From: Mycogone perniciosa
Taxonomy: Eukaryota; Ascomycota; Sordariomycetes; Hypocreales; Hypocreaceae
Length of the DNA stretch: 64,000 nt
Assembly: GCA_025331125.1 (NCBI GenBank)
Contig: JAOALB010000214.1
Coordinates: 1-64,000, forward strand
Reading direction: 5' to 3'
The notes under the pieces were generated by a model. That model did not search any database. It was not told the origin of the DNA and saw only the letters and a list, made by a program, of their open reading frames with translations. This document shows, piece after piece, positions 50,786-62,145 of this stretch. The position numbers and the translations under genes were made by a program. Position 1 is the stretch's first letter. Every line of letters starts with the position of its first letter.

Positions 50786-51374
50786 CTTTTTGTTAAAAAG
50801 GAGGGCTAAAAAGTAAGGATTTCAGTGTATTTGGGTAACCTTCCTATTCTGGCTAGACCCGGAATTAGGCCCGACGCTAGGACCGAGTTCCGGAGGAACT
50901 TCAGTGTAAGTCAGGAAATTTCTGTTATCTTCAACGATAACAATTGAGCTAGGACCAGCTATCCCGCCTACCCTAGACTCAATACAATGGCCACAATGGC
51001 TATTGTGAAAAATCTGACTAAAATGGTTTCCTGTTTGTATGGCCATGAGTCGATTTGGCCGATTTCCCATACAAATAAATTTTGCGGAAAATAGGAATAG
51101 AGCCACGAACCCAACTCTGCCGCTATATTCCTATTATCTAGTCGGAGGACTATTGTAGAAGACAAAGCATTGTTCTACAATCACTTCTACAATCCAGCCG
51201 CACACACACTAGATATTCTATAGCTTTTTAGCTATTAGATTAGTTACAATTCAATTGTTTATCTATTGTTGACCCAATTAGACTCAGTCGTTTCCTCATT
51301 ACTGCATTGTGTGCAGCTTCCTAGAAGCTGCATATAAATGAGGTTCAGTATAACCTTGTTACTTTAACACTTTT
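50786..51374 (+). repeat. Solo LTR (579 bp) with exact target duplication CTTTT
   Basis: The LTR body is 50791-51369, from TGTTAAAAAGGAGGGC to TTGTTACTTTAACA. The flanks CTTTT at 50786-50790 and 51370-51374 match perfectly. It keeps many CA, TG and CG words, so it shows almost no RIP damage, unlike the DNA around it. The copy at 54615-55195 lies after a copia RNase H tail, which places this LTR in a Ty1/copia family distinct from copia A/B. Open frames within it (50822-51106 and 50968-51165, minus) are incidental. The strand is inferred from the 54615 copy. Confidence 0.93.
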
Positions 51375-52240
51375 AAGTAATATTTATATATAGTTTTTAT
51401 ATTATAATAATATTATAGCCCTCTTTACCCATAAAGGTAAAGGTAGTATTATATATTAGCCTTAATTCACTAATATTAACTTAAAATATTCTTTAAGATT
51501 TCCTATTTTTTTACTTTTAGTTAAGTTTCCTAGGATTTATTAAAAAGTCTTTAAGTTATTATCTTTTAATATAGCCTTTTTTTAAGCTTAAAACTATAAA
51601 GGTATCTTTACTGCTACTATATATAATAATATAAAGGGGCTAATAGTTATTATATTATAAATAGTATTGAAGGCTTTAAGGCTATAAAGTAAATTTATTG
51701 GAATACCTTTACTTTTTATTAATAAACCTTTTATAGTTTTGCAATTAAAAGTATATTAGCTTTCTATAACTGCAGAAAGGTTTAGCTAGATATAGTTTAT
51801 ATATAGCTTTATATAGCTTTAAATAGTTAATATATTAAATATTTAATAAGTAGATTTATATTTTATATTTACAGCTATTATAAAGGTAGTATTTAAAGTT
51901 CTTTTAATATATTTATGAAAAATAGAAATCTTAATAGTTTTTATACTATAATAAAAATACAGTCTTTTATATTAATTTTACTATATTATTAAAGCTAAAA
52001 AAGCAAACTTTCTATTTATTAATTTAAAGAAAAAGAATTATTTTCCTTTATTAGTTTTAATATAGTTATATTAAAAATTAAATATTAATTAAATTTTAGC
52101 TAGTCTATATTTTCGCTTTTAACTTAATAGCTTTAAAGTAATTTACCTTTATATTATTAAAGAGCTTAAAATCCTTTTTAAGTAGCTTAAAACTATATAT
52201 ATAAACTATTATTAAGCTACTTTAACCTTTATAGCGCCTA
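51375..52240. other. AT-rich RIP-type DNA, possibly the 5' part of the LINE remnant
   Basis: This continues the AT-rich block on the far side of the solo LTR. It may be the upstream part of the minus-strand LINE, but no ORF1 zinc knuckle or endonuclease motif could be read, so this is positional inference only. Confidence 0.45.
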
Positions 52241-52645
52241 AACAGGCATTTTATCGAGGGGGAATCGGCACTCTAAACATATACATATACATACACTAAG
52301 AACAACCTAAATAAAGCGCGGGAACCGCGCTCTTAATAGAACCACGAAGCTGCAGTTAGGTAATATAGGGACTAAAAGATACTGCAAATCATTTAATTAT
52401 AATAGTTGCAGCCGAAAGCAACTAACAGTTACCTCTTTATGCCTTAGCGACCGTAAAACTACAGGTAAGGTAATATATTAAGGGAAAACGCAGGTTAGTT
52501 TTTTATTAACCTAGGTGTATATGTTTTATCTTTATACTTTTATGCTTTTTTAATCTAGTAGTTACTTAAATAAGTCATTAAATTTTTTTAAGTAAACTAA
52601 TAAAAAGGAGTGTAAGTGTATTAAGTATATCAGTTACCTTTAATA
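52241..52645. repeat. Unclassified ~400-bp repeat, copy 1
   Basis: Runs from TTTTATCGAGGGGGAATCGG to TATCAGTTACCTTTAATA. It aligns along its whole length with 58804-59191 in the same orientation. Shared words include AAAGATACTGCAAATCATTT, AACAGTTACCT and TTTATGCCTTA. This copy keeps many CG words (GCGCGGGAACCGCGCTC), while copy 2 is C-to-T mutated. It could be an LTR, or the 5' untranslated region of the minus-strand LINE to its left. Confidence 0.8.
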
Positions 52646-53326
52646 AAGTATTAATTTTATTTTTTTTATTAAAAAGCTTTTACTTAATCTTTTAATTAAT
52701 TAAGGTTATTAATTATTTAATCTTTATTCATAATATTTAAAGAATAGTATTAAATATTTATTAAATAATCCCTGCATTTAATTAATAAATACTATATACT
52801 TTATATTTCTATATAGCTAATTTTAAATTTACTTTAATAAAGATTTTTAAATCTTTTTTAATATTAATTAAAAGGATTCTAGTGTAATATATTTTAATGA
52901 TTATTATAGTATATATTTAAATAAAATATAATATATTAACAGGAAGCCTAGTATATAGTTTATTAATATAAAAGTCTTTAAAAGTATTTAACTATAATTC
53001 GATTATAATGTTATTATTATTAAAAAAATTAATAATACTTTCAATTATTTAAATAATAATATTATATCTTTTATTTATTAAAAATTAAAATATAATATTC
53101 TTAAATAATTTATAGACTATATAAAGAACTTCTATTTAATCTTTAAAGAAAGCTTAGCTATTAGCTTTAATACTTTTTAAAGCTTTAAAAGTATTAGTTT
53201 TAATATTTAATTATATAAAAGAGATTAAAGGTAAACTTAAGGGATAAAATATTATATAAGCTTAGTAATTAATTCCTGCCAGCTACAGAGTAAAGTCTTC
53301 TAATATTAAGCTACCCCAAGGTTTAG
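52646..53326. other. AT-rich RIP-type DNA, unassigned
   Basis: TA-rich sequence with no recognisable coding content. It ends at about 53.27 kb, where ordinary composition resumes just before the tandem repeats. Confidence 0.6.
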
Positions 53327-53392
53327 TACTACTAGTACTAGTACGGAGTACTACTAGTACTAGTACGGAGTACTACTAGTACTAGTACGGAG
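53327..53392. repeat. Three perfect 22-bp tandem units
   Basis: The unit is TACTACTAGTACTAGTACGGAG, starting at 53327, 53349 and 53371. It then degenerates into CGAAGTATTACGGAGTACGGAGTAC. The unit contains the palindromic word ACTAGTACTAGT and the ACGGAGTAC motif seen elsewhere. A perfect 14-bp palindrome, ACGGAGTACTCCGT, lies downstream at 53469-53482. Confidence 0.95.
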
Positions 53393-54202
53393 TACTACTA
53401 CGAAGTATTACGGAGTACGGAGTACAAAGTCCGTCTACTACCAATTCTACACTACTATTATACGAAGCACGGAGTACTCCGTACATACTTGTACTATTAA
53501 TATAATCTTACGACATTGGCCATGACACCAAGTTGATCTTAGATATATTCTTAATACAAGGCTCTGAACCCTTTTCGCCCTACCAAGGCAGCTTGCGTAA
53601 AACTGCATAATTCTCGGCCAACAACCCGCAATTTTCACGAGTCCGCTGAGACCCAGCTACCGTGACTTGTTGCTACCTTACTCATGGCCATGACCTCTTC
53701 CTAATACTCACTGACAATTCTCCAATTTTCGTCCCCTCATTTCATATGCCCGGTGTTTAATTCATTTGTGTCGATTTGTCCGGGGAAACCTCTACTGGCC
53801 TTCCCATGACTTAAGCCCCTTAAGACTCGGAGCCACTACGTGTTCAGCCTCGCATACCACCCGTTACTCAGTAATCGCGTCAACGCTCTTGGTTCACCGA
53901 ACATCTCTTGGTTTATGGAATACAAAACCAGGAATTCATGGGCGAGAAGATGCTGGTACCAGGACTGGTATGGTAAACTCTCAAGAGTGAGACAAATGCC
54001 TCCCCATTTTATAAAGTCGATTTTTAACACCACAGCCACCAGTTCAGCCTTACGGGTGGATGGCTTAAACCTAACCACACCCACTTTTGCCGGCGATTGC
54101 TACTATTGTCCTACTGCATACTATCTAGGCATGCCATTTGGCATTGATGACTTGGCACTTGGCATTACGCGGGCACTGAGGAGGTGAGAACACATCTATT
54201 TA
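53393..54202. other. Island of ordinary composition, no gene found
   Basis: This is unmutated mixed-composition DNA. Overlapping frames at 53766-53990 (+), 53836-54084 (-) and 53840-54187 (+) shadow each other. They show no domain, signal peptide or clear introns, so none is called. The island ends abruptly against a copia RNase H tail at about 54.2 kb. Confidence 0.55.
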
Positions 54203-54430
54203 ACGACAATAAAGGTACTATCTCTACCTTAAATAACCCTACCCTTTATAATTGAATAACATATACTCTATTGCGTTTTAATTATATTAAGGAATAGGTT
54301 AAAAATAGCGTTATTATAGTTAACTATCTGGAAACCAGTAAAATGGTTATTAATAGGCTTACTAAGCCTCTTCCAGGTCCGAAATTAAAGAATTTTATAA
54401 ATCTCTTTAATCTTAAGATTTTACCTAAGG
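54203..54430 (+). pseudogene. Copia RNase H C-terminal tail, 5'-truncated
   Basis: The plus-strand translation from 54203 reads DNKGTISTLNNPTLYN, then a Tyr-rich segment ending FNYIKE, VNYLETSKMVINRLTK and PLPGPKLKNFINLF. This is the end of a copia RNase H/pol, whose usual form is 'DN..AI.L..NP...R.KHI...YHFIRE...Y..T..M.AD.LTK.L...KF..F'. Only three stops interrupt it. Everything upstream of the DN motif is replaced by island sequence, so the element is truncated. About 185 bp of AT-rich leader separates it from the LTR at 54615. Confidence 0.85.
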
Positions 54431-54614
54431 TATATACTTAAAGTTCTTACCCTTTTTATAGTTATTAGCTATTTTATAGCTATTAGCTATCTTTATTATT
54501 TTCAGCTATATTAGCTATTCTTTTTATTTTTTATTTTTGTTTTAATTATATTCCTATATTTAGATCCTATATTTACTTTAAAGTTATATAGGATAGTATT
54601 TATTTTAAAGGGAG

Positions 54615-55195
54615 TGTTAAAAAGGAGGGCTAAAAAGTAAGGATTTTAGTGTATTTGGGTAACCTTCCTATTCTGGCTAGACCTGGAATTAGGCCCGACG
54701 CTAGGACCGAGTTCCAGAGGAACTTCAATATAAGTCAAGAAATTTCTATTATCTTTAACGATAACAATTAAGCTAGGACCAGCTATCCCGCCTACCCTAG
54801 ACTTAATATAATAGCTATAATGGCTATTGTGAAAAATCTGACTAAAATGGTTTCCTGTTTGTATAGCTATAAGTCGATTTAGCTGATTTCCTATATAAAT
54901 AAATTTTGCGGAAAATAGGAATAGAGCCACGAACCTAACTCTGCTGCTATATTCCTATTATCTAGTTAAAGGACTATTATAGAAGATAAAGTATTATTCT
55001 ATAATTACTTCTATAATCTAGCCGTATATACACTAGATATTCTATAGCTTTTTAGCTATTAGATTAGTTACAATTTAATTATTTATCTATTATTAACCTA
55101 ATTAGACTCTTAGTCGTTTCTTTATTACTATATTATATACAGCTTCCTAGAAGCTGCATATAAATAAGGTTTAGTATAACCTTGTTACTTTAACA
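54615..55195 (+). repeat. 3' LTR of the truncated copia, RIP-damaged copy of the 579-bp LTR
   Basis: This 581-bp sequence, TGTTAAAAAGGAGGGC to TACTTTAACA, is preceded by a polypurine run (TTTTAAAGGGAG). It aligns with 50791-51369. Nearly all differences that I checked are C-to-T or G-to-A in this copy, for example TGGCCATGAG to TAGCTATAAG. The flanks GGGAG and TTTCC do not match, as expected for the 3' LTR of a truncated element. Confidence 0.92.
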
Positions 55196-58100
55196 TTTCC
55201 TTTTAGCCTTAAATCTATAAATGCTTTAATAAATATACTGTTAAGCTGTCTTAACTATACCTATATTTAAAGCAGGTTTTATAAGTATTTAAAAATCCTT
55301 TCTATTTAAACTGTATTAATCCAGGCTATTAATCTTTATTCCCGATTTGCTTTATAGTTAATAGCGATACTTAATTACTCTAGCTTATAAAAGTATACTT
55401 TTAATAGTAGTAAAATATTAGGGTTCTCGAGATTAATTAATTCCTTATTTAAAAATCCTTTTATTTATAGGGATTGCGAGGGTACGGCTTTAAAATATTA
55501 ATTTTATAGTAACCAGATAGTCTGTATAGTTAGGTTTATATACATAGCTATTACATTTAGTTTCCTTAACAGTTTTTCTTTAAAAGGGTATTTATAGGCA
55601 AAGAGAGATATTATTTAATATAAAGTAAATTTAGAAATAGTTAAATTAGTTTTCTTATAAAACTATATTTTAGCAATTCTTTATAATTTTATAACTAAAT
55701 CTACTTTTAAAGCGTTTACGAGTTTTAAAATAGTATTTAAAAAAGTATTAGTTTTAAGCTTAGTTATATTATTTAAAATTACAGTTTAAATTAATATTTT
55801 AGCTTACTTTACTCCTAATAATTCCTCCCTATTCCTAGTTTTTACTATTCTATTACCTTTACTGTATTATAGTTTAAACAGTATAGTCTTTAAGATTATA
55901 GGTATAAGGTTTAAATGCAGTTACTTTTTCTCGATCAGCTGCTTTAATTAAAGCAGTATTAGTTCCTCTTTAACTTATTTATCTGCCTTATTAATTATTT
56001 AAATGCGCTTTTATCTTTTACCGACTATAAAGTTAGTAAAGAAAGTTAAATTAAATAATTCTGCAGTTAAGCAGTTTTAGTTATATTTATTTAAGCAGTC
56101 TTTAAGGGAATATATCTTAACTAAGTTTATAGAGATATTTTCAGCCCTTTCTATACCTTTACTATTTTATTTACTGTTAATTATTTAATCTTTGCCTATA
56201 AAGTATATAATATTTATTATTAATCCCTTTATAGGGATTATATTTAACTTTTATAGTAGTTTAATTTTAAATATCTCCCTATACTTTATTTCTTTATAAA
56301 CTATATTAAAGAGTTTAGTTTTATAATAGTTTACTTTTTAATTGAAAAAGCTAAGTTTTATCTTTTTTGCAAGTAATAGGCTTAGTAAGACTTTATTTTA
56401 AGCCTTAAACGATTTTACCTAGAGCGCCAGTATTTTTTATATATAGGTTCCGATAATTATAATTACTGTAATAAATTAAGCTAGGACTAGGATGTTCTAT
56501 AAGTTTACTTAAGCTATTTTTGCCTTTAGGTTATATATTATAAACCTATAGCCTTTATTATAAGCTAGCTTAGTATAGTTTTAAGGGAAATAGCTTTTAT
56601 TTATATAATATTAATAATATTTTATATTTACAGCTGCCTTTAAATAATAATAAAAGAAAAAGTTTAATATATTATTATATAAAGGGTTTATTATATTAAA
56701 ATTATTAATAGCGATTATTAATATAAAGAGTCTTTATTTAAATTTATTGCTATTAATAGTAATATAATAATACTCTCTTTTTTTAAATTAATTATTTTAG
56801 CCTTTTAGTTAAAGAGATAAACTGCTAGCTTATTAAATTTTTTAAATAAAGTATTTATTTAATCTTTAAACTGTAAAGATATACCTAGTTCTATAAATAT
56901 AGGCTACTGCTTTTTCTGCCTTTTTAAAATTAAGCTTATTTCCAACTTAAATAAATTAAATATATACCTAGTTTTAAAAGGTATCTTTATAGATTTTTAA
57001 AAATAGGCTTTTTAAATATTAAGTTCTATAAGCATTTTATTATAAAAGACTATTTAGACTTTAATGTATTTTAACTCTTTAAGATTATTAATTTCCTTAA
57101 TTTCTTTAAAGGCTATTATTAATTAAAGCAGCTTTAATAGTATTACTTTAGTAATATTATAGGAATATAGTATAGCCGCCTTTTAACTTCTTTTATTAAG
57201 CTTTTAATAAAAGTATTAATATTAAAGTAATTAATTTATTGCAGATTATATTCTAATAAGCTTATAATAATAGAGATTTTAAAGTTATATAGTATATAAC
57301 TTTAATTATTCTTTATTATACTGCTTATAATACTATATAAGCTCCTTTTTAACTTTATCTTAATTAATACTTTCTTTAATAAAGATTTAGATTATTTTCT
57401 ATTCTTTTAGTTTTATAAATAGTTTTAAATACTTCTTTTAGTCTTTTATTAAAATTCCTTAATCTTTTATCTTTTACTTATAGTTCTTTAAAAACTAAAA
57501 TATATTTTTACTATTAAACTTATTTATAAAATTTATCCCTATAAATAGCTTTATTCCTTAAATATTCTTAAAAGCCTAAATAAGGAAAAGGAACTTTTAA
57601 GAAGGTATTTTTTTATTTTCCGCTAAAGAACTTAATCTTTCCCCAGCTTCTATTGCAATAAATCTAAAAGGTATTAGTGTTAGGCTAAGTATATAATTAA
57701 ATAATTCCTTTAATTAGGGTTTTAAGGAAAGGGTTATATTTAATACTTTAATAACTAAAAGTTATTTATTTACTTTTAATCCCTTTATTTAAAGTTAAGA
57801 TAAGCGGTTAGAGTTTTAATTAAATAGTCCTTTAATAATAAAATACCATTTATCCTGCTAGTCTAAGTCGTCTGACTTAAATACTTAGCCGATATAGGCA
57901 TATTCCTTTTTTAAGTAAAAAAGGGATATACTCTTTTAGTAAAGGGGTTATAGCGGAGTATTCCCTTATAGTAGTAAGTTTTTCTATAATAAAGAAAAGT
58001 TTTATTTATCTGTTTAAAATAATAGAATTAGCTATTCTTTTAAAGATAATTTCCCTTATTAATACTAATCTTATAGTATTAAATTATTATCCTTTCTAAG

Positions 58101-58803
58101 TCTCCTTTAAATAGCTTAATATAAATAAAGGTAGTCTATATATAAAACATTATAAAAGTAATAAAGATAGTGTTTTTATTAAAAGTTAAGGAAAGTCTAG
58201 TTAAAAAGGTTAATAAAATTAAAATAAAGTCTCTGTATTAAGAGATTAAATAATTAGTTTATTTTTTGCCAGTTCTTTATAATTACTTTACTAGCTAGCT
58301 TATAGGGTTATAAATGAAATGAAAGTTATAATAGTATATTACTAATTTAAAGGGGATTATATTATATAAAGCTAACTGTTTAATTTATATATTTACTTTT
58401 ACTATATTAACTAGTCGTTCTATAGTTTCCTTTAATTCCTTAACCTTCTATTAGTAAATATTATAGGCTAATGGTTTTTTAAGATTTCGCTTATTTATTA
58501 TATTTTAGCGCATTATATTTAAGTTAACTAATTTTAATTCCTATATTTTGGAAATTGCAACTAAATAACCTGTATTTTTAAAATTGAGTATTATACTAAT
58601 TTATATTAACTAGCTATAATAAAGGGTTTTTAGGCTATTTCTTTTAGCTGATTATTTTATACTCGCCTAAAGATTTATTAAAGTTAGCCTATAATTCTAT
58701 CAATAGTTAAATAAAAGTAGGTTTTAGTAGCAGTATAAAAGTGCCTTTAATAATTGCTTTTTATAATGCAATCTTTAAGATTTCCCTTTATCTCGGTCAC
58801 TAG
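55196..58803. other. AT-rich RIP-type DNA, element of uncertain class
   Basis: A 3.6-kb block of mutated repeat DNA. Frames rich in TAA/TAG at former Gln positions can be read on both strands near 57840-58790, so the coding strand is unclear. I could not find a convincing reverse transcriptase, integrase or RNase H. By position next to the repeat at 58804 it could be a LINE or LTR element body. Confidence 0.5.
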
Positions 58804-59191
58804 TTTTATTAAGGGGGAATTAGCGCTCTACATATATATATACACTAACAATAACTAAAATAAAGCGCAAGAACCGCGCTTTTAATAAAACTATAAAGCT
58901 ATAATTAAATAATATAAAGGCTAAAAGATACTGCAAATCATTTAATTATAATATCTGCAATTAAAAGTAATTAACAGTTACCTTTTTATGCCTTAACAGC
59001 TATAAAAGTATAAGTAGGGGTAGTGTATTAAAGGAGAACGCAGTTTATCCTATTAAACTAAGTCTATCTGTTTATCTTTATAGTTTTATGCCTCTTTAAT
59101 CTAGTAATTGCTTAAATAAGCAATTAACTTTACTTAAGTAGGCTAGTAAAAAGGACTATGAATGTATTAGGTATATTAGTTACCCCTAACA
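58804..59191. repeat. Unclassified ~400-bp repeat, copy 2
   Basis: This is the direct-orientation partner of 52241-52645, from TTTTATTAAGGGGGAATTAG to TTAGTTACCCCTAACA. It is more mutated than copy 1, except near the right end, where CCCCTAACA is preserved. Copia sequence starts immediately to the right, so the repeat's boundary marks an insertion into a copia copy. Confidence 0.8.
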
Positions 59192-61562
59192 AAATATACT
59201 TTTTATTATAAAGTATTCCTGTAAATCCTTTTAAACTATAAATTAAATTTTATATTATTTTAGATTTTTATTTTAGGTAAATTTATATATAAAAACTTAA
59301 TATATAGGTAATAGCTTTATTTTCGCCTTTAAATGTAATATCTTTTATTAGGTTCCTTTTATATATAAAAAGTTAATTTTATTACGCGCAGTTTATTTAA
59401 ACTTAGCTTTAAATAAATATTTTATAAGCTCTTTTTAGTCTTTTAACGGTTTCGCTAAATCCGTTTAGTAAATAGTTTACTTATTAAAAGTAATACTTTT
59501 TTAAAAGGAAGCTTTTTAGTTTATTACTATATTAAAAACAGTAAATACTATTATTATACTTTTTAATTTATTATTTATTAACTTTTATTAATTAAATAGC
59601 AGTTAATATAGTATTAAATTAAAGAGTCTTATAATTATTAAGTATATATTAAGCTTATTATCCTTTAAAGTAGTACTTAAAGTATATGTTTTAGTTTTAT
59701 ATATTAAAAAATACTTATTAACCTTTCTTGCAGGTTATTTCTTTTAAAGTTTTATACTTTTATAAATATTAACTATTACTTTACTGCTTAAAGAATTACT
59801 AGCTAACTTTTCCTTTAAAATCTACTCTTTTAATATAAAAGTAGGTAAATCTTTTATATACTAGTTTACCTTTAACTATAATAGTTTATCTTTTTTTATT
59901 AAATAATATACTTTTAATATATAAGGCTGTTTTTCTGCTAACTTTTCTTTTTTAAAGAGGGGTAGGTTACTTTTAAAAGTATTATTTAAAGTTCCTATTA
60001 GTGCATTAATTTTATTTATAAAGATTAACTATTTTAAGGTAGCCTTTAATATTTAAAAACTAAAAGGTCTTTTTAAGTGTATTAATAGTTTACTTAAAGT
60101 ATTTATTAAACTAATTTTAATACTTTATATAATTTTTACCTTTAAAAGTATACTCCCTTTTTCTATATTACTTATAAAAGTATCCTTTACTGCAGGAATA
60201 TATATTAAAAAGCGTTTAAATTCTAGCTTATTTTTTTAATTTTATTAAATAGCTTATTTAACTTAATTATAAATAGTTTATTTACGCTTTCTTTTTACTA
60301 TTAAAAAAGCTAGTTTTATTAAACTATATATTCTTTATAATAATTACTTTTACTAAATAAAGTAATTAAATGTAATATATATTATCTACAGTATATTTAA
60401 TAAAATATTTAATTAAGCCTTTAAGTTTTATTTTAAATTCTCTTTTATTCCAGCTAGCTTTATAGTCTTTATTAAATATATAGGCGCAGCAGCTATATAT
60501 ATAGAGTCCGCTATAATTTAACTGTAAATCTATAGATAGCTCTTTTATTAAAAAAGGCGTAAAATTATAGAACTATTACTTTAACTTTTTAATAGGTAAT
60601 ATTATATTAAAGCTATATATAGGATTTATATTAATAATATATACTATAGCTTTTATGCTTTTAGGCTATAAATTAATTAAAAGGCTTATAGCTTTAAGTA
60701 TCTTTATTAATTTATTTATAACTTTTTAATTTATATACTTTAAGACGCTATTTAGCTTATATATATAGGAAGGGGCAAGCTTTAAGATAATTCCTTTTAT
60801 ATTTACCTAGATCTAAAAGTATATTAAGCCTTTAACTGCAATTACAGCTTTTTTATTATTTTACTTAAAAATATATTAAGATATTATATTGCGTTTTTAT
60901 TATATTTATAAAGTTAAAGAGAGTATTAAAGATTATTTTTTATTTTTTATTTAATAAAAGGCATATATATAACTATAAAGTGTATTTTTCTTTAAGCATT
61001 AAAAGCTAGTTATCCCTATTATAACTATAAAGATAGTCTTAAAGATCCCAGTATACTTTAAATAATAGTTTTAGTATTTATTTTTTAAATATTCTGTAAA
61101 AGATAACTTGTTTTAAATATATAAGAGTATAGGCTTTGCACTTTATTTATATAGTTCCTTTAATATATATATTTATTATATTCTTTATTAATACTTTAAG
61201 CGCTTTTAGGCCTAAATATCTTGATTATAGGTATTAAAGATGCTTTAAGTTATTATATAGTGTTAATAGGTTATATATTAGTCTTCTCTTTTTTTTTAAT
61301 ATTATATAAATATAATAGTCTATATAAAGAAAAAGGAATAAAGCAGTTATACTGCTTGGGATAATATATTTAAAGATAAGGGCAATATAAAGTAATAACG
61401 GTTTATATTAAGGAAATAAAAAATTATATTTATATTTTACTTTCTTTATAATAGTATTTACATTTACTGTATTAGTGTAAAGTATATTATTATACCCTAT
61501 AAGCTATATTCCTGCTTTCTAGAGCTTTAATAAAGATATAATATTAATATAAAATCCTTTAA
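59192..61562 (-). pseudogene. Copia fragment (third copy), cut by gypsy-1
   Basis: Colinear and in the same orientation as 22235-24605 of copia B, covering the region between reverse transcriptase and the integrase start. Shared landmarks include TATTATAAAGTATTCCTG at the left and AATATTAATATAAAATCCTTTAA at the right. It ends exactly at the gypsy-1 LTR at 61563. In copia B the same sequence continues with CTATAGCTATATC. Stops occur in all frames. Confidence 0.88.
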
Positions 61563-61962
61563 TGTCACGACCCGACCCTTTTATGGCCGCATAAAGGGTC
61601 TAAGGCGGTATATACCCTGGAAGAACGATAGAATAACCGTCTAATCAGGAAGGATTACTTAGATTACTGTAAACTACAGATCACTAGGATCACGGAACGT
61701 AAGCCAAGGTAATCCAATACAACTATAATCTATATATAATCTAAGTATATTTACTATATATCTCCTTTATATATAAAACTAGATAAGCTATAATCATTTA
61801 ATATAGTTACTTAAACAGTTATTAATAATTGCATTCACTAAAACTACCTATTCTATAGAATTGTAACTATATTACCCTGCTCAGTATTTATCTTCAACCT
61901 CTCTATTAACATAAACCTATAAACCTTAGTTTAACTGTTAAGAATTAACCTAGATTATTATA
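61563..61962 (+). repeat. Gypsy-1 5' LTR, best preserved copy
   Basis: This 400-bp LTR starts TGTCACGACCCGACCC and ends AGATTATTATA. It retains unmutated GC-rich sequence in its first 150 bp (for example TTATGGCCGCATAAAGGGTC, CACGGAACGTAAGCC). That gives the family's original 5' terminus and shows what the AT-rich copies lost. Confidence 0.92.
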
Positions 61963-62145
61963 TATTAACGACTTTTATTTAAAAAGCCACTAAAAATCCT
62001 AAATAATATTGCAAGTATATCCGCTGCAGTATCCTCGTTTAATAACCTTAACACCCCACCTTCTATTCCACCTCCTCGCTAAAGGAAAGATAATAACAGA
62101 GACAATAATATAAGTAAAAGCGAAGATAAGGATAAAGTCAATAAA

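Noticed and set aside
50822..51165. Two overlapping minus-strand frames (94 and 65 codons)
   Set aside because: Both lie entirely inside the 579-bp LTR, and the first recurs in the damaged copy at 54646-54930. They are incidental to the LTR.
53766..54187. Three overlapping frames of 74, 82 and 115 codons
   Set aside because: They conflict with each other on both strands and show no domain, start context or introns that would favour one.
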